The notes below the pieces were generated by a model, which was not told the DNA's origin, searched no databases, and was given only the letters and a program-made list of their open reading frames with translations. DNA of 64,000 bases from CAVPOO01 sp963707015 (lineage in GTDB: Bacteria > Pseudomonadota > Gammaproteobacteria > Thiohalobacterales > Thiohalobacteraceae), in the NCBI GenBank assembly GCA_963707015.1, contig CAVPOO010000007.1, positions 248,001-312,000 of the forward strand, written 5' to 3'. The position numbers and the translations under genes were made by a program. This document shows, piece after piece, positions 1 to 8,868 of the stretch. The first letter of the stretch is position 1; every line of letters begins with the position of its first letter.

Positions 1-465
1 TGACCCTCGTCAACAAATGCTGGGCCGACCCGCCGGCGTGTTAAGTACTTCTACGTAGCAATCACGCGCCAGGTCTTGAGCGAGCGACGAAACGTCGGCG
101 TCAGCGAAGGCCGATAGCACATCACCGCGGCTCACTCGCTGCCCAGTCCAGCACACCGGCCCGAGTCTGTTTTGCAGATGCACAGGCAAGTGCTAGACTT
201 TCTGACAGAAATAAGCCGGTCCGTTATTGTTTGGCCGTGATGGCGTCGCACCGCGGTGCCCCGCCCATGCGATACAGGCTGAGCGACAGAATAATTAACG
301 CTGATGAATGGCATCATGCATCCCACGTGCGTCTTTTTCACTTGCGGCGGTTCTGTGCCTCTGACCCACACCAGCCAGCAGGAGAACCGCCCACCCATCC
401 CGATCGATGCTAACAGGTGCATGAGGCTCGAATACCACTAAGTCGACACCAAAGGAGGTAGCAAA
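1..465. other. Gene-free region upstream of fccA
   Basis: I see no convincing gene here; the short open frames have no recognisable family and overlap on opposite strands. The only clear signal is a very strong ribosome binding site (AGGAGGT at about 453-459) seven bases before the fccA start. The fccAB promoter must lie in this stretch, but I cannot place it with confidence. Confidence 0.6.
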
Positions 466-1047
466 ATGTCCATTAGAAAGATATCCCCTGTCCTGTTTGG
501 CGCAGCCCTGTTGTTCGGGACCGCGCCCTTGTCCGCGGCCGGACCCAGCGCATCCATGCTGGCCGACACCTGTGCCGGCTGTCATGGGGTCGACGGTTCC
601 AGCGTGGGCCCGGCCTCACCGTCGATTGCCGGCATGTCGGCGGAATATTTCACCGAGACGATGGCCGCCTTCAAGAGTGGTGAGCGGCCCAGCACGATCA
701 TGCAGCGTATCGCCAAGGGCTACACCGAAGAAGAAATCGAGCTCATGGCCGGCTTCTTTGCCGACAAGCCGTTCGTGCGCTACCCACAGCAGACGGATGC
801 GGCCAAGGTGTCCAAGGGTGAGGAGCTCTACGACGACGCGTGCGAAACCTGCCACAGCGAGAACGGCACCGCCGCGGATGATGACTCCGGCATCCTGGCC
901 GGTCAGTGGCTGCCCTACATGACCTTTACCATGCAGGACTTCACTTCGGGTGCGAGAGAGATGCCGAAGAAGATGAAGAAGAAGGTGGAAAAACTGGACG
1001 AGGCCCAGATCGAGGCCCTGTTGCAATTCTTCGCCAGTCAACAGTAA
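466..1047 (+). CDS. fccA: Flavocytochrome c sulfide dehydrogenase, diheme cytochrome subunit
   Basis: Periplasmic diheme cytochrome c (193 aa) expected to take electrons from the flavoprotein FccB during sulfide oxidation and pass them to the respiratory chain. Residues 1-24 form a Sec signal peptide ending at LSAAG. Two CxxCH heme sites are visible, CAGCH at 36-40 and CETCH at 126-130, giving the two-domain cytochrome c4-like layout of FccA. The start follows a near-perfect Shine-Dalgarno. The gene lies 15 bp upstream of fccB on the same strand, which is what decides its role; on its own it could be called a generic c4-type cytochrome. Confidence 0.88.
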   Translation: MSIRKISPVLFGAALLFGTAPLSAAGPSASMLADTCAGCHGVDGSSVGPASPSIAGMSAEYFTETMAAFKSGERPSTIMQRIAKGYTEEEIELMAGFFADKPFVRYPQQTDAAKVSKGEELYDDACETCHSENGTAADDDSGILAGQWLPYMTFTMQDFTSGAREMPKKMKKKVEKLDEAQIEALLQFFASQQ

Positions 1048-1062
1048 AGGGGGACACAGAAC

Positions 1063-2346
1063 ATGAGCCAGATTACACGCAGAAATTTTGTCAAGGTCCT
1101 GGGCGGCACGGCTGCGGTCAGCGCCCTCGGTTTCCCGGCCATCGCGGCTGCCGCGGGTAAGAAACAGGTTGTTATCGTCGGTGGTGGAATGGGTGGCGCC
1201 ACGGCAGCCCAGTACATCCGCCGGGCCGATCCCTCGATCGAGGTCACGCTCATTGAACCCAATGAGCACTACTACACCTGCTTCATGAGCAACGAGGTAC
1301 TGTCCGGGGAGCGCAGTCTCGACTCGCTCAAGTTCGGCTATGACGGCCTGCGCAAACGGGGTGTCACCGTGGTGCACGATATCGTCACTGGCATCGATGC
1401 CGCTGGCCGCAAGGTGACGACCCAGGGCGGACAGACCTTCAGCTATGACCGCGCTATCGTCGCGCCGGGGATCTCCTTCCGCTGGGGCGCCATCGAAGGC
1501 TACGACATGGCGGCCAGTAAGCTGATGCCCCATGCCTGGAAGGCGGGCCCGCAGACCGCATTGCTGCGCAAGCAGCTGGAAGCCATGGCCGACGGGGGTA
1601 CCGTTATGATCGTGCCACCGCCGAACCCCTTCCGCTGCCCGCCCGGACCCTACGAGCGCGCCTGTCAGATCGCCCATTATCTGCAGCAGCACAAGCCCAA
1701 GTCCAAGATCCTCATCATCGATCCCAAGGACTCGTTCTCCAAGCAGGGACTCTTTACCCAGGCATGGGAACGCCATTACAAGGGCATGATCGAGTGGCGC
1801 AAGGGAGCCGACACCGGCGGCGGGATCAAGAGCGTGGATGTGAAAGCCGGCAGCGTAGCCACGGACTTCGATACCTACAAACCGGCCGTCGTCAACATCA
1901 TCCCGGCACAGAAGGCTGGAGAAATTGCCGAGGTGGCGGGACTGACAGACGACAGCGGCTGGTGCCCGATCGAAGGCAAGACCTTCGAGTCGACTCTTCA
2001 AAAGGGTATTCACGTGCTTGGCGATGCCGCCGTCCAGGCACCCATGCCGAAGTCCGGCTACGCGGCTAATTCCCAGGCAAAGGTGGTGGCCGCGGCAGTG
2101 GTGGATCTGGTCAACGACCGTGAGCCGGGGGCACCGTCCTGGGTCAACACCTGCTACAGCCTTGTCGCGCCGGACGACGGCATCTCGGTCGCCATGGTCT
2201 ACAAGCTCGGAGCGGACGGCAAGGTCGCTAAGGTCGAGGGCTCCGGCGGCCTGACGCCCATGGACAGTTCACCCGAGGAACGCAAGCGCGAGGTCGCCTA
2301 TGCCTACAGCTGGTTCAAGAACATCACCCAGGACACCTTCGGCTAA
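1063..2346 (+). CDS. fccB: Flavocytochrome c sulfide dehydrogenase, flavoprotein subunit
   Basis: FAD-containing sulfide dehydrogenase subunit (427 aa) that oxidises sulfide to sulfur or polysulfide in the periplasm together with FccA. The N-terminus carries a twin-arginine motif (TRRNFVK, Arg6-Arg7) and a hydrophobic stretch to about residue 31, implying Tat export of the folded flavoprotein. A dinucleotide-binding GGGMGG motif follows at about 40-45. The sequence YYTCFMSNEVL at about 67-77 holds one cysteine expected to take part in the active disulfide. The C-terminal segment matches the FCSD flavin-binding domain with GDAAVQAPMPKSGYAANSQ. Directly downstream of fccA and closed by a hairpin terminator. 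Confidence 0.92.
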   Translation: MSQITRRNFVKVLGGTAAVSALGFPAIAAAAGKKQVVIVGGGMGGATAAQYIRRADPSIEVTLIEPNEHYYTCFMSNEVLSGERSLDSLKFGYDGLRKRGVTVVHDIVTGIDAAGRKVTTQGGQTFSYDRAIVAPGISFRWGAIEGYDMAASKLMPHAWKAGPQTALLRKQLEAMADGGTVMIVPPPNPFRCPPGPYERACQIAHYLQQHKPKSKILIIDPKDSFSKQGLFTQAWERHYKGMIEWRKGADTGGGIKSVDVKAGSVATDFDTYKPAVVNIIPAQKAGEIAEVAGLTDDSGWCPIEGKTFESTLQKGIHVLGDAAVQAPMPKSGYAANSQAKVVAAAVVDLVNDREPGAPSWVNTCYSLVAPDDGISVAMVYKLGADGKVAKVEGSGGLTPMDSSPEERKREVAYAYSWFKNITQDTFG

Positions 2347-2375
2347 GCTTACTGACGCCGTAGTTTGAGCAAGCA

Positions 2376-2401
2376 GGGTCCGCTTCGGCGGACCCTTTTT
2401 C
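2376..2401 (+). terminator. Rho-independent terminator of fccAB
   Basis: An 8-bp GC-rich perfect stem (GGGTCCGC / GCGGACCC) closed by a TTCG tetraloop and followed by six T residues. It sits 30 bp after the fccB stop and only 1-2 bp from the stop codon of the converging P-type ATPase gene. Confidence 0.92.
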
Positions 2402-2402
2402 T

Positions 2403-4952
2403 CTATGCTTTTGCGCAGCCCGCCCCGGCAACTTGGCCCGGACCCTGATCCAGGTTTTCGCGCTGCAGTCTGAGGGCATTCAGGACAACCAGCAGCGAGC
2501 TGAATGACATGCCGATGGCGGCGCCCCAGGGCGGGATCCAGCCTGCCGCGGCAAGTGGTACCGCAAGCACATTGTAGCCGGCGGCCCAGGTCAGGTTCTG
2601 CAGGATGGTGGCGCGGGTACGTCGGGCGAGCCGCCTGGCGGCGGGGAGACAGCGGATGTCATCGCCCAGGATCAGAAAATCGCTGCTGGCGTTCGCAAGA
2701 TCTGTGGCGTCAGAAAAGGACACCGAGACATCGGCGGCAGCCAGCACGGGTGCGTCGTTGATGCCGTCGCCGAACATGCCCACGCGATGCCCGTCGGCCT
2801 GCTTTTGCCGGATCCAGCTCAACTTGTCCTCGGGCGACAGCCGGCCCCGGCAGTCGTCGATGCCCAGTTGCCGCCCCACGCCTGCGACGCTGCGCTGCGT
2901 GTCACCGCTAAGGATGGCGAACTGCCTGACACCCGCCTGCGCAAGACCCGCGAGCATGTCCTTCACGCCCGGGCGCAGCGGATCGCTAAACGCCATGACC
3001 GCCTGCACACCCTCCGCGTTTGCCAGCAGCGAGACCGTGTGACCTTCGGCACCCAGTCGCTCGACCAGCGCGCGCACCGCCGGCTCCAGTGCTGTCCTGT
3101 CCAGCACAAACTCCGCCTTCCCCAGACGCCACGCCTGGCCCGCGATCACTGCCCGTATGCCTGAGCCCGGTACGTTTTCGGCCTGCTCGATGACGAGCCG
3201 GGGTACCGGCGCATTCCGGCGCAGGGCCCTGGCAAGCGGGTGCTCCGACAGCGCCGAGAGGGCCGCGGCGTACCCGAGGCTCTGGCCGCGGTCCAGGCTG
3301 CCGGTCGTCTCGACCGCGGCCAGCGCCGGCTGCCCGGCCGTCAGACTTCCCGTCTTGTCGAAGGCGACGAGTTCGCACAGTGCCAGTGAGTCGAGCGCGC
3401 GCATGCGCAGGGGCAGCACACCCAGCTGCACAAAGCGCCCGGCACTCACCGCCAGGGCCACCGGCGTTGCCAGGGCCAGCGCACAGGGACAGGTCACGAT
3501 CAGGACGGCGATGGTATTGGGAAGCCAGGCGGCCGGTTCGACCTGGAACCAGAACAGGGCCGTCGCGCCGGCGATGAGCAGGACGGCGGCGACGAACCCG
3601 CGCGCCGCCCGCTCCGCCAGCAGCGCATAACGGGGTCGTTGTTCGAGACCGCGCTCGACCAGACGCCGAATCTCGCTGATGACGGAGGCCTGTAAGGCAT
3701 GCGTAACCCGGATGACGACCGCCTGCTCGCCGTTCACAGACCCGGCGACCACCGGATCACCCGGCCCGCGCGCGACCGGTGACGCCTCCCCGGTCAAAAG
3801 CGATTCATCGAAGCTGCTGGTGCCGACCAGCAGAGCGCCATCGAGCGGCACCGTCTCGCCAGGCAATATTCGGATCCGGTCGCCAACGACCAGCTCGCCA
3901 GCAGGAATCTCGTGGCAGTGACCGGCCTCATCGAGCCGTCTGGCCGTGCGCGGCGCGGCACGGCCGAGCCGGTCGAGGCGATCAGCCGCCGCGAGCCTGC
4001 CGCGCAGCTCCCAGCGCCGGGCCAGCAACAGCAGGAAGACGAACATGGCAATCGAATCGAACCAGACCTCGCCCTGCTGCGTCACGGTCGCGTGGAGACT
4101 GCCAAGATAGGCCGCTGACAAGCCCAGGACGATGGGAATATCCATGCCCGGGCGCCGGTTCCTCAGGTCACGCCAGGCGCCGACGAAAAAGTCCTGTCCG
4201 GGATAGGCCAGGATGGCGGTGGCGACCAGCAGGCTGGTCCAGCGACCGATGAGCACCCAGAGCGGGACTGTGCCCGCGGCATCGGGCGCGCCCATGAAAT
4301 AGGTCGCCAGAGAAAAGTTCATGACCAGCATGCCGGCGGCACCCGCAAAGATAAGCCGCTCGGCACTGCGCCGCCTGCGTGCCTGCAGGAGCTGGCCGCT
4401 GCGCGTGGCATCGTAGGGATGGGCGAGATACCCGATATCGGTAATCGCCTTGAGGATCCGACTGAGCTGAATCCGGGCAGGGTCCCAGCGAACCCGCGCG
4501 CGCTGCGTGGTGTCATCGATACTGACATCGAGGATACCGTCCAGGCCGCGCAGGCGTTTCTCATTCAGCCACAGGCAGGCGGGGCAGCGAATGTCCTCGA
4601 GGAGCAGTGACGCCTCACACGCGTCACGTCCTGCCCTGACAAAGTCTTTCTGAATCTCGGGCCGGTCGTACAGGTCGAGTTGCCGCAGAAACTCCGGAAC
4701 CGCCTGGCGACCGCCCGATGCGGCGGGTTCGCTGCGGTAGCGATAGTAGTCCCCGAGGCCCGCCGCGACGATGGCCTGGCAGACCGCCTGACAGCCGGGA
4801 CAGCAGAAGCGGCGCTCTTCACCCAGCATCTCCAGGGCGGGCGGTGCCGGACAGTCCGGCACCGGCAGGCCGCAGTGAAAACACCCGCCCGCGGCCGAGG
4901 CGCCCGCTTGTCGATCGACGGGCGGCTCAGCGGCAATGGCAGGGTTCGGCAT
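2403..4952 (-). CDS. FixI/CcoI-type copper-transporting P1B-ATPase
   Basis: Heavy-metal P-type ATPase (849 aa), the family that exports Cu(I) to the periplasm for oxidase assembly. It has an N-terminal cysteine-rich region (GCFHCG and CCPGCQ, the P-type ATPase metal-binding domain typical of FixI/CcoI), an HMA-like domain with CPAC, then the transport core. The membrane metal site is CPC (Cys488-Cys490), the phosphorylated aspartate is Asp532 in DKTGS, and GDGIND marks the hinge. Last gene of the oxidase operon, 26 bp after the diheme cytochrome, which fits supply of copper to the CuA and CuB centres. FixI/CcoI usually accompanies cbb3 oxidases; here it accompanies a ba3-like enzyme. Confidence 0.9.
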   Translation of the reverse strand: MPNPAIAAEPPVDRQAGASAAGGCFHCGLPVPDCPAPPALEMLGEERRFCCPGCQAVCQAIVAAGLGDYYRYRSEPAASGGRQAVPEFLRQLDLYDRPEIQKDFVRAGRDACEASLLLEDIRCPACLWLNEKRLRGLDGILDVSIDDTTQRARVRWDPARIQLSRILKAITDIGYLAHPYDATRSGQLLQARRRRSAERLIFAGAAGMLVMNFSLATYFMGAPDAAGTVPLWVLIGRWTSLLVATAILAYPGQDFFVGAWRDLRNRRPGMDIPIVLGLSAAYLGSLHATVTQQGEVWFDSIAMFVFLLLLARRWELRGRLAAADRLDRLGRAAPRTARRLDEAGHCHEIPAGELVVGDRIRILPGETVPLDGALLVGTSSFDESLLTGEASPVARGPGDPVVAGSVNGEQAVVIRVTHALQASVISEIRRLVERGLEQRPRYALLAERAARGFVAAVLLIAGATALFWFQVEPAAWLPNTIAVLIVTCPCALALATPVALAVSAGRFVQLGVLPLRMRALDSLALCELVAFDKTGSLTAGQPALAAVETTGSLDRGQSLGYAAALSALSEHPLARALRRNAPVPRLVIEQAENVPGSGIRAVIAGQAWRLGKAEFVLDRTALEPAVRALVERLGAEGHTVSLLANAEGVQAVMAFSDPLRPGVKDMLAGLAQAGVRQFAILSGDTQRSVAGVGRQLGIDDCRGRLSPEDKLSWIRQKQADGHRVGMFGDGINDAPVLAAADVSVSFSDATDLANASSDFLILGDDIRCLPAARRLARRTRATILQNLTWAAGYNVLAVPLAAAGWIPPWGAAIGMSFSSLLVVLNALRLQRENLDQGPGQVAGAGCAKA

Positions 4953-4978
4953 GCCCTTTTCCGTACGGCCGCCCTGCC

Positions 4979-5659
4979 CTACTCGGCTGCCGCCTCCGGC
5001 AGCGCTGCCGCATAGTATGCCGCCAGGGCCTCGATCTCCTCGTCAGTGAGCGCCTCGGCGATCAGACGCATACGCGAATAGACGTCGTTGCTCCGGTCGC
5101 CCTCCTTGAATGCCACCAGCGTCTCGATGAAATAGTCGCGGTTCTGTCCGGCGATGGCGGGATGATCGTACTGTCCGCCGCGACCGTCCCGGCCGTGACA
5201 GGACGAACAGGCCTTGATCATGCGTTGCGGATCACCGTGGAAGACCAGCCGCCGCACGGACTCTTCCACGTCCGCCGATGCGGCGCGTTGTGCCGGTGCC
5301 AGAGAGGCAAACCAGACCGAGAGGTCCGCCAGCTGCTGATCGTCGAGCTTCCGGGTCTGCTTTTTCATGTCCCTGCTGCTGCGGCTTCCGGTCTGATAGT
5401 CCTTGAGCTGCTTGAACGAATAGGACGCGCGCAGGCCGGCAATATTGACATCCGCAGGGTCATCCGAAACGCCCGCCTCACCGTGACACCTGTGGCATCT
5501 GCCTTTCTTGGCCAGGACCTCGCCCCGTTGCGGATCCGCGGCGGCAAGCAGGGCGGTCGTTTGCGCATCAAAGGCCACCTCCGAGGACGGCTCCGCCGTC
5601 GCGAGCGACGAGAACAGTGCAAGTCCGCTCACCACCAGCAAAATCAGTCGCTTCGCCAT
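4979..5659 (-). CDS. Diheme cytochrome c (c4-like), oxidase-linked
   Basis: Exported diheme cytochrome c of 226 aa with a signal peptide at residues 1-22 (ending SLATA). Heme sites are CHRCH and CSSCH, about one hundred residues apart, each followed by the GxAG/IAGQ-type segments of cytochrome c4. Its start codon overlaps the oxidase subunit I stop (TGATG), so translation is probably coupled. The natural inference is that it is the direct electron donor to the terminal oxidase; a general cytochrome c4 role is the alternative. Confidence 0.85.
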   Translation of the reverse strand: MAKRLILLVVSGLALFSSLATAEPSSEVAFDAQTTALLAAADPQRGEVLAKKGRCHRCHGEAGVSDDPADVNIAGLRASYSFKQLKDYQTGSRSSRDMKKQTRKLDDQQLADLSVWFASLAPAQRAASADVEESVRRLVFHGDPQRMIKACSSCHGRDGRGGQYDHPAIAGQNRDYFIETLVAFKEGDRSNDVYSRMRLIAEALTDEEIEALAAYYAAALPEAAAE

Positions 5660-7281
5660 CAGATGCTCCAGGGGGCTGTACCGTGGGTTTCCAGGATGAA
5701 GAACTGCAGGATCGGATAGCCATAGCTGGCCACCATGTACACCAGCACCAGCCAGTTCCAGAAGGCAAACCCGTTCAGCAGCCTGGGCAGGCGCAGCACC
5801 GGATGCAGCGGCTCGGCGTAGGCAACTTCGGTGTCTGTCTCGACCTGCGGGTTAGCGTGTGTCTTCCACAGGTTGTAGATCAGTAACAGCGCCGAGACCA
5901 TGAGAATGATACCCCCGATAATCATGGACACCTCGTGCGGCCCCCATTCGGCCACCAGGGGCGAGTCATAGGGTGTCGACGAGATGCGCCGCGGCTGACC
6001 GAGCAGACCGAGCACGTGCCAGGGCAGGGTCAGCACCAGCATGCCGACGAACCACAACCACAACTGGGTCAGTGCCATGCGATTGGAATAGAGCTGGTTG
6101 CCCGTCAGCTTTGGCCAGAGGTAATAGGCAATCGCAAAATACATGATCACCGTCGTCCCGCCGAAGATGAGATGAAAGTGGCCGGTGACCCACTGGGTGT
6201 TGTGGACCATGGTGTTCATGGCATAGCTGGCATTGATCATCCCGCCAAACCCGCCGACCGTCAGCAGTAACATGGCCAGACCGCCAGCCGTCACCATGGG
6301 ATGACTCCAGGGCAGCGCAGCAATCCAGCCAAACAGGCCCTTGCCGCCACGCAGCCTTCCGGCCGTTTCCAGGGACGCGATAATCGTGAAGCCCGTAATC
6401 AGCGTTGGCACCGCCACCATAAAGGTGCCGGTCATGTGCAGGAACTTCCAGCCGGCGGCCTGGAAGGGATCCATGAACAGATGATGGAAGCCGATCGGTA
6501 CCGAGAAGACCAGCAACATGATAAACGCCACGCGTCCCATCTGGTCGCTGAACAGCTTTCCGCCGGCCGCTTTCGGGAGCAGCGTATACATCGCGATGTA
6601 GGCCGGGAACAGCCAGAAGTACACGATGGCGTGCAGCGTCCAGGAGAAGAGTGTGCGCGCCAACCCGACGTCGACCGTCTCTATCAGGCCCAGCGACCAG
6701 GGGATCAACTGGAAAATGACCTCCGCGGCGACGCCAAGGCTGGTCCACAACCACAGGATGGCGTTAGCCGTCGTGCCAAACATGACTAAGGGGACCGGTT
6801 CACCCGGGTTGGCCCGCTTCCATGTGACCATCATCATGATCATTTCCAGACACCAGAACCAGGAACCCACCACCAGCAATGCCGCGCCGATATAAAAGGC
6901 GGGATGCGCCATGAGAGGCGGGTAAAAGGTATAGAGCACTGAGGCATTGCCGGTCAGCAGGGGGATGGCCGCGGCAAGTACGCCAGTGACAGAGAGCCAG
7001 AACCCGAACCAGGCGAGTGGCTTGTTCCACAATGGTTGTTTGAGGCTGGTCGTGGCGCAATAGTAGCCAAAGCCCATCACCAGGAAGGTCGTCAGAACAA
7101 AGCCCATGAGCACGCCGTGCGTGGACACGGAGCCGAAATACAACGCCGGCACCTGAATGTCAGGCAGCAGACCGCTCCGTTCAACGGTCTGGTAAACACC
7201 CAGCAGGGCTGCAACCCCAAAGGCAATGAAGCCAACCCACATGTTGGCCAGACTCAATCCCGCGGCTCTGGTATCGCTCAT
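5659..7281 (-). CDS. B-type (ba3-like) cytochrome c oxidase subunit I
   Basis: Heme-copper oxidase catalytic subunit (about 540 aa, about 13 membrane helices). Visible ligands: STHGVLMGF (low-spin heme His), LHAIVYFWLFPAY (CuB His and nearby Tyr), GFHHLF (CuB His pair) and WVTGHFHLIFGG (heme ligands). The spacing and the long C-terminal extension resemble Thermus-type ba3/CbaA rather than A-type or cbb3 CcoN. A 16-residue upstream extension is possible, but the ATG at 7281 is preceded by GGGGGAG at proper distance and follows the subunit II stop by 2 bp, so I prefer it. High-affinity oxidases of this class often work at low oxygen, in line with the sulfide-oxidising setting. Confidence 0.9.
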   Translation of the reverse strand: MSDTRAAGLSLANMWVGFIAFGVAALLGVYQTVERSGLLPDIQVPALYFGSVSTHGVLMGFVLTTFLVMGFGYYCATTSLKQPLWNKPLAWFGFWLSVTGVLAAAIPLLTGNASVLYTFYPPLMAHPAFYIGAALLVVGSWFWCLEMIMMMVTWKRANPGEPVPLVMFGTTANAILWLWTSLGVAAEVIFQLIPWSLGLIETVDVGLARTLFSWTLHAIVYFWLFPAYIAMYTLLPKAAGGKLFSDQMGRVAFIMLLVFSVPIGFHHLFMDPFQAAGWKFLHMTGTFMVAVPTLITGFTIIASLETAGRLRGGKGLFGWIAALPWSHPMVTAGGLAMLLLTVGGFGGMINASYAMNTMVHNTQWVTGHFHLIFGGTTVIMYFAIAYYLWPKLTGNQLYSNRMALTQLWLWFVGMLVLTLPWHVLGLLGQPRRISSTPYDSPLVAEWGPHEVSMIIGGIILMVSALLLIYNLWKTHANPQVETDTEVAYAEPLHPVLRLPRLLNGFAFWNWLVLVYMVASYGYPILQFFILETHGTAPWSI

Positions 7282-7283
7282 GC

Positions 7284-7802
7284 CTATTCTCCCCCCGCCG
7301 TTTTCGGTACCACCGTCAGACGCGACCACATATGGTCATGCCCGAGGCCGCAGTATTCGTTGCAAAACAGGGAATACTCACCGGGCCGAGGGAATGAGGT
7401 ATGCACCTCGGAGACGTATCCCGGTACGATCATGGTCGCCATATTGGTGTACGGCACATGCACCCCATGCAGCACATCGGCGCTGGCCAGGCGGAAGGTC
7501 ACCGGCGTGTCGGCGGGCACCTCGATGCGCTGGGGATAGAAGCCATAGCGGGCGGCTACCAGCGTGACTGTCAGGCTGCCATCGGGCTGGTTCTTAACCC
7601 CCAGGTTGTCCTCTGCAAACTCCTCGGTGAGATGCAGTCGGGAGGAGTCGATGGTTTCGACATTGCTCGGCGGATTAAGATTGCTGGCCACGGCATAAAA
7701 GCCAAGCAGTCCGCCCATCACGACCGCGAGCACCAGGGATATCCATATCCATTTCCGTTCGAGTGGATCGTCACAAATCGCTCTCAAGGGATCGTTGAAC
7801 AT
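7284..7802 (-). CDS. B-type cytochrome c oxidase subunit II (CuA subunit)
   Basis: Subunit II of 172 aa with one N-terminal membrane anchor (about residues 18-40) and a periplasmic cupredoxin domain. The CuA site is complete: HGVHVP upstream and CNEYCGLGHDHM near the C-terminus give the two Cys, two His and Met. A single transmembrane helix and short length fit the ba3 class rather than the two-helix A-type. Translationally linked to subunit I downstream and preceded by a tiny membrane subunit. Confidence 0.92.
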   Translation of the reverse strand: MFNDPLRAICDDPLERKWIWISLVLAVVMGGLLGFYAVASNLNPPSNVETIDSSRLHLTEEFAEDNLGVKNQPDGSLTVTLVAARYGFYPQRIEVPADTPVTFRLASADVLHGVHVPYTNMATMIVPGYVSEVHTSFPRPGEYSLFCNEYCGLGHDHMWSRLTVVPKTAGGE

Positions 7803-7813
7803 GACTGCCTCCT

Positions 7814-7963
7814 TCAGCTCACCGGGCCGTGTTCAATGAACCGTGCGAAAAACATGAATGCCCACCCCGCGAAAAGCAGCGCACCGAGCAGCAGCATCAA
7901 TGCAAAGGTTCCCTTAGGCAGACCAGCGAGTTTCTTTTCCTCTTCGGGTGTTAACTGATTCAT
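7814..7963 (-). CDS. Small membrane subunit of the ba3-like oxidase
   Basis: A 49-residue protein starting MNQLTPEEEKKLAGLP and containing one hydrophobic helix (about residues 18-42, ending FMFFARFIEHGPVS). It is the first gene of the oxidase operon, 11 bp before subunit II. Single-helix accessory subunits of this kind (subunit IIa in Thermus ba3) are standard in B-type oxidases. Assignment rests on position, size and topology, since the sequence is too short for a firm family match. Confidence 0.72.
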   Translation of the reverse strand: MNQLTPEEEKKLAGLPKGTFALMLLLGALLFAGWAFMFFARFIEHGPVS

Positions 7964-7989
7964 AACAGGTGCACTCCATATCGGTTGTG

Positions 7990-8075
7990 AGGACCACGGC
8001 GGATACCGGGCAGGCCCGACCCGCAGAATGCGAGCGAGAAAACAGGACCACGGCGGATACCGGGCAGGCCCGACC
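7990..8075. repeat. Exact 32-bp direct repeat upstream of the oxidase operon
   Basis: Two identical 32-bp copies at 7990-8021 and 8044-8075, starting AGGACCACGGCGGATACCGG and ending GGCCCGACC, separated by 22 bp. They begin 27 bp upstream of the first oxidase gene start, so they lie in its promoter/leader region. The rest of 7964-8309 contains no recognisable gene. Confidence 0.8.
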
Positions 8076-8309
8076 TCTTGCCGGACCGCATCGCGATGCG
8101 GGGCACAAGTCGGATAGGCGCGGAATCACGCGGAGCAGGCGTCCGAAGGTATTCATGGTCGCCTGTATGCGGCTCAGTTGCGGCGTGCCGGGCGGGTAAT
8201 ACGAGCACCGGCCGCGGGCCATTTGCAGGAAAAGCGCTGCGAGCACCGCCGCATCACCCGCCACGGCATCACCCACAGATACGCGCTTTCCCGTCGCTCC
8301 GCACGGGTC

Positions 8310-8729
8310 TTACTCGCTGACTTCAAAATCTTCGCGGTGGGTCCGGACGATGTTCCCGCTCACATCGAGATAACAGCTGACGCGGTAGCGGATCTCATTG
8401 CCATTTTCACCCATCTCGCCCATGACCACTTCCCTGACAAGGAATCCGCCCTGGGTCGACTCGAACTCACCCCGATCGATCACACGGGCGAAGTCGGGTT
8501 GCCGGGAGGCGGCGAGCGCCGCCGCGTGGCAGGCCTTGCGCATCGTCGCCTTCTCGGGACTGAGCATGCCTTCCACCCAGTCACGCACCTGGGGAATCTC
8601 CTGCGTGGCAATGAACAGGGCAAACAGCGCGAGTATCAGCAGCGGAATGAGCTTGCCCCCGCGTTTTCGTCCGCCCCGGCGTTGCTGCGCGTCCCGCATC
8701 CGGGCCCCCGGATCTCTTCCGTCCACCAT
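8310..8729 (-). CDS. Single-pass membrane protein of unknown function
   Basis: 139 aa from the chosen ATG at 8729, which has AGGGG six bases upstream; a longer frame continues upstream but looks non-coding. After a basic N-terminus (RGGRKRGGK) there is one transmembrane helix (LIPLLILALFALFIA), then a roughly 85-residue C-terminal domain, likely periplasmic, with VRDWVEGMLSPEKA and CYLDVSGNIVRTHREDFE. I do not recognise the family. It lies downstream of hsp20 on the same strand, separated by a terminator. Confidence 0.6.
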   Translation of the reverse strand: MVDGRDPGARMRDAQQRRGGRKRGGKLIPLLILALFALFIATQEIPQVRDWVEGMLSPEKATMRKACHAAALAASRQPDFARVIDRGEFESTQGGFLVREVVMGEMGENGNEIRYRVSCYLDVSGNIVRTHREDFEVSE

Positions 8730-8799
8730 CACAATCCCCTGTCGGCCCGCTGAGCCCGGTCTGAGACGGGCTTCATTGGGCATGACCGTCCCACGCGCG

Positions 8800-8836
8800 C
8801 AAAAGAACGGAGCCAGCGGAACTGCGGCTGGCTCCC
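8800..8836 (-). terminator. Terminator after hsp20
   Basis: A 9-bp perfect inverted repeat (GGAGCCAGC / GCTGGCTCC) with a 9-nt loop, followed on the minus strand by a short T-rich tail. It sits 33 bp after the hsp20 stop codon and would separate hsp20 from the membrane-protein gene below. Confidence 0.7.
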
Positions 8837-8868
8837 TGCCCCTGCGCAGCCGGCCGTACGGCCGTGTT

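Noticed and set aside
616..2013. 465-aa open frame on the minus strand opposite fccA and fccB
   Set aside because: Its composition is that of antisense GC-rich coding DNA, it resembles no family, and the plus-strand proteins are certain.
7990..8075. CRISPR with two repeats
   Set aside because: Only two copies with a 22-bp spacer, no leader or cas genes; a simple direct repeat is the better reading.
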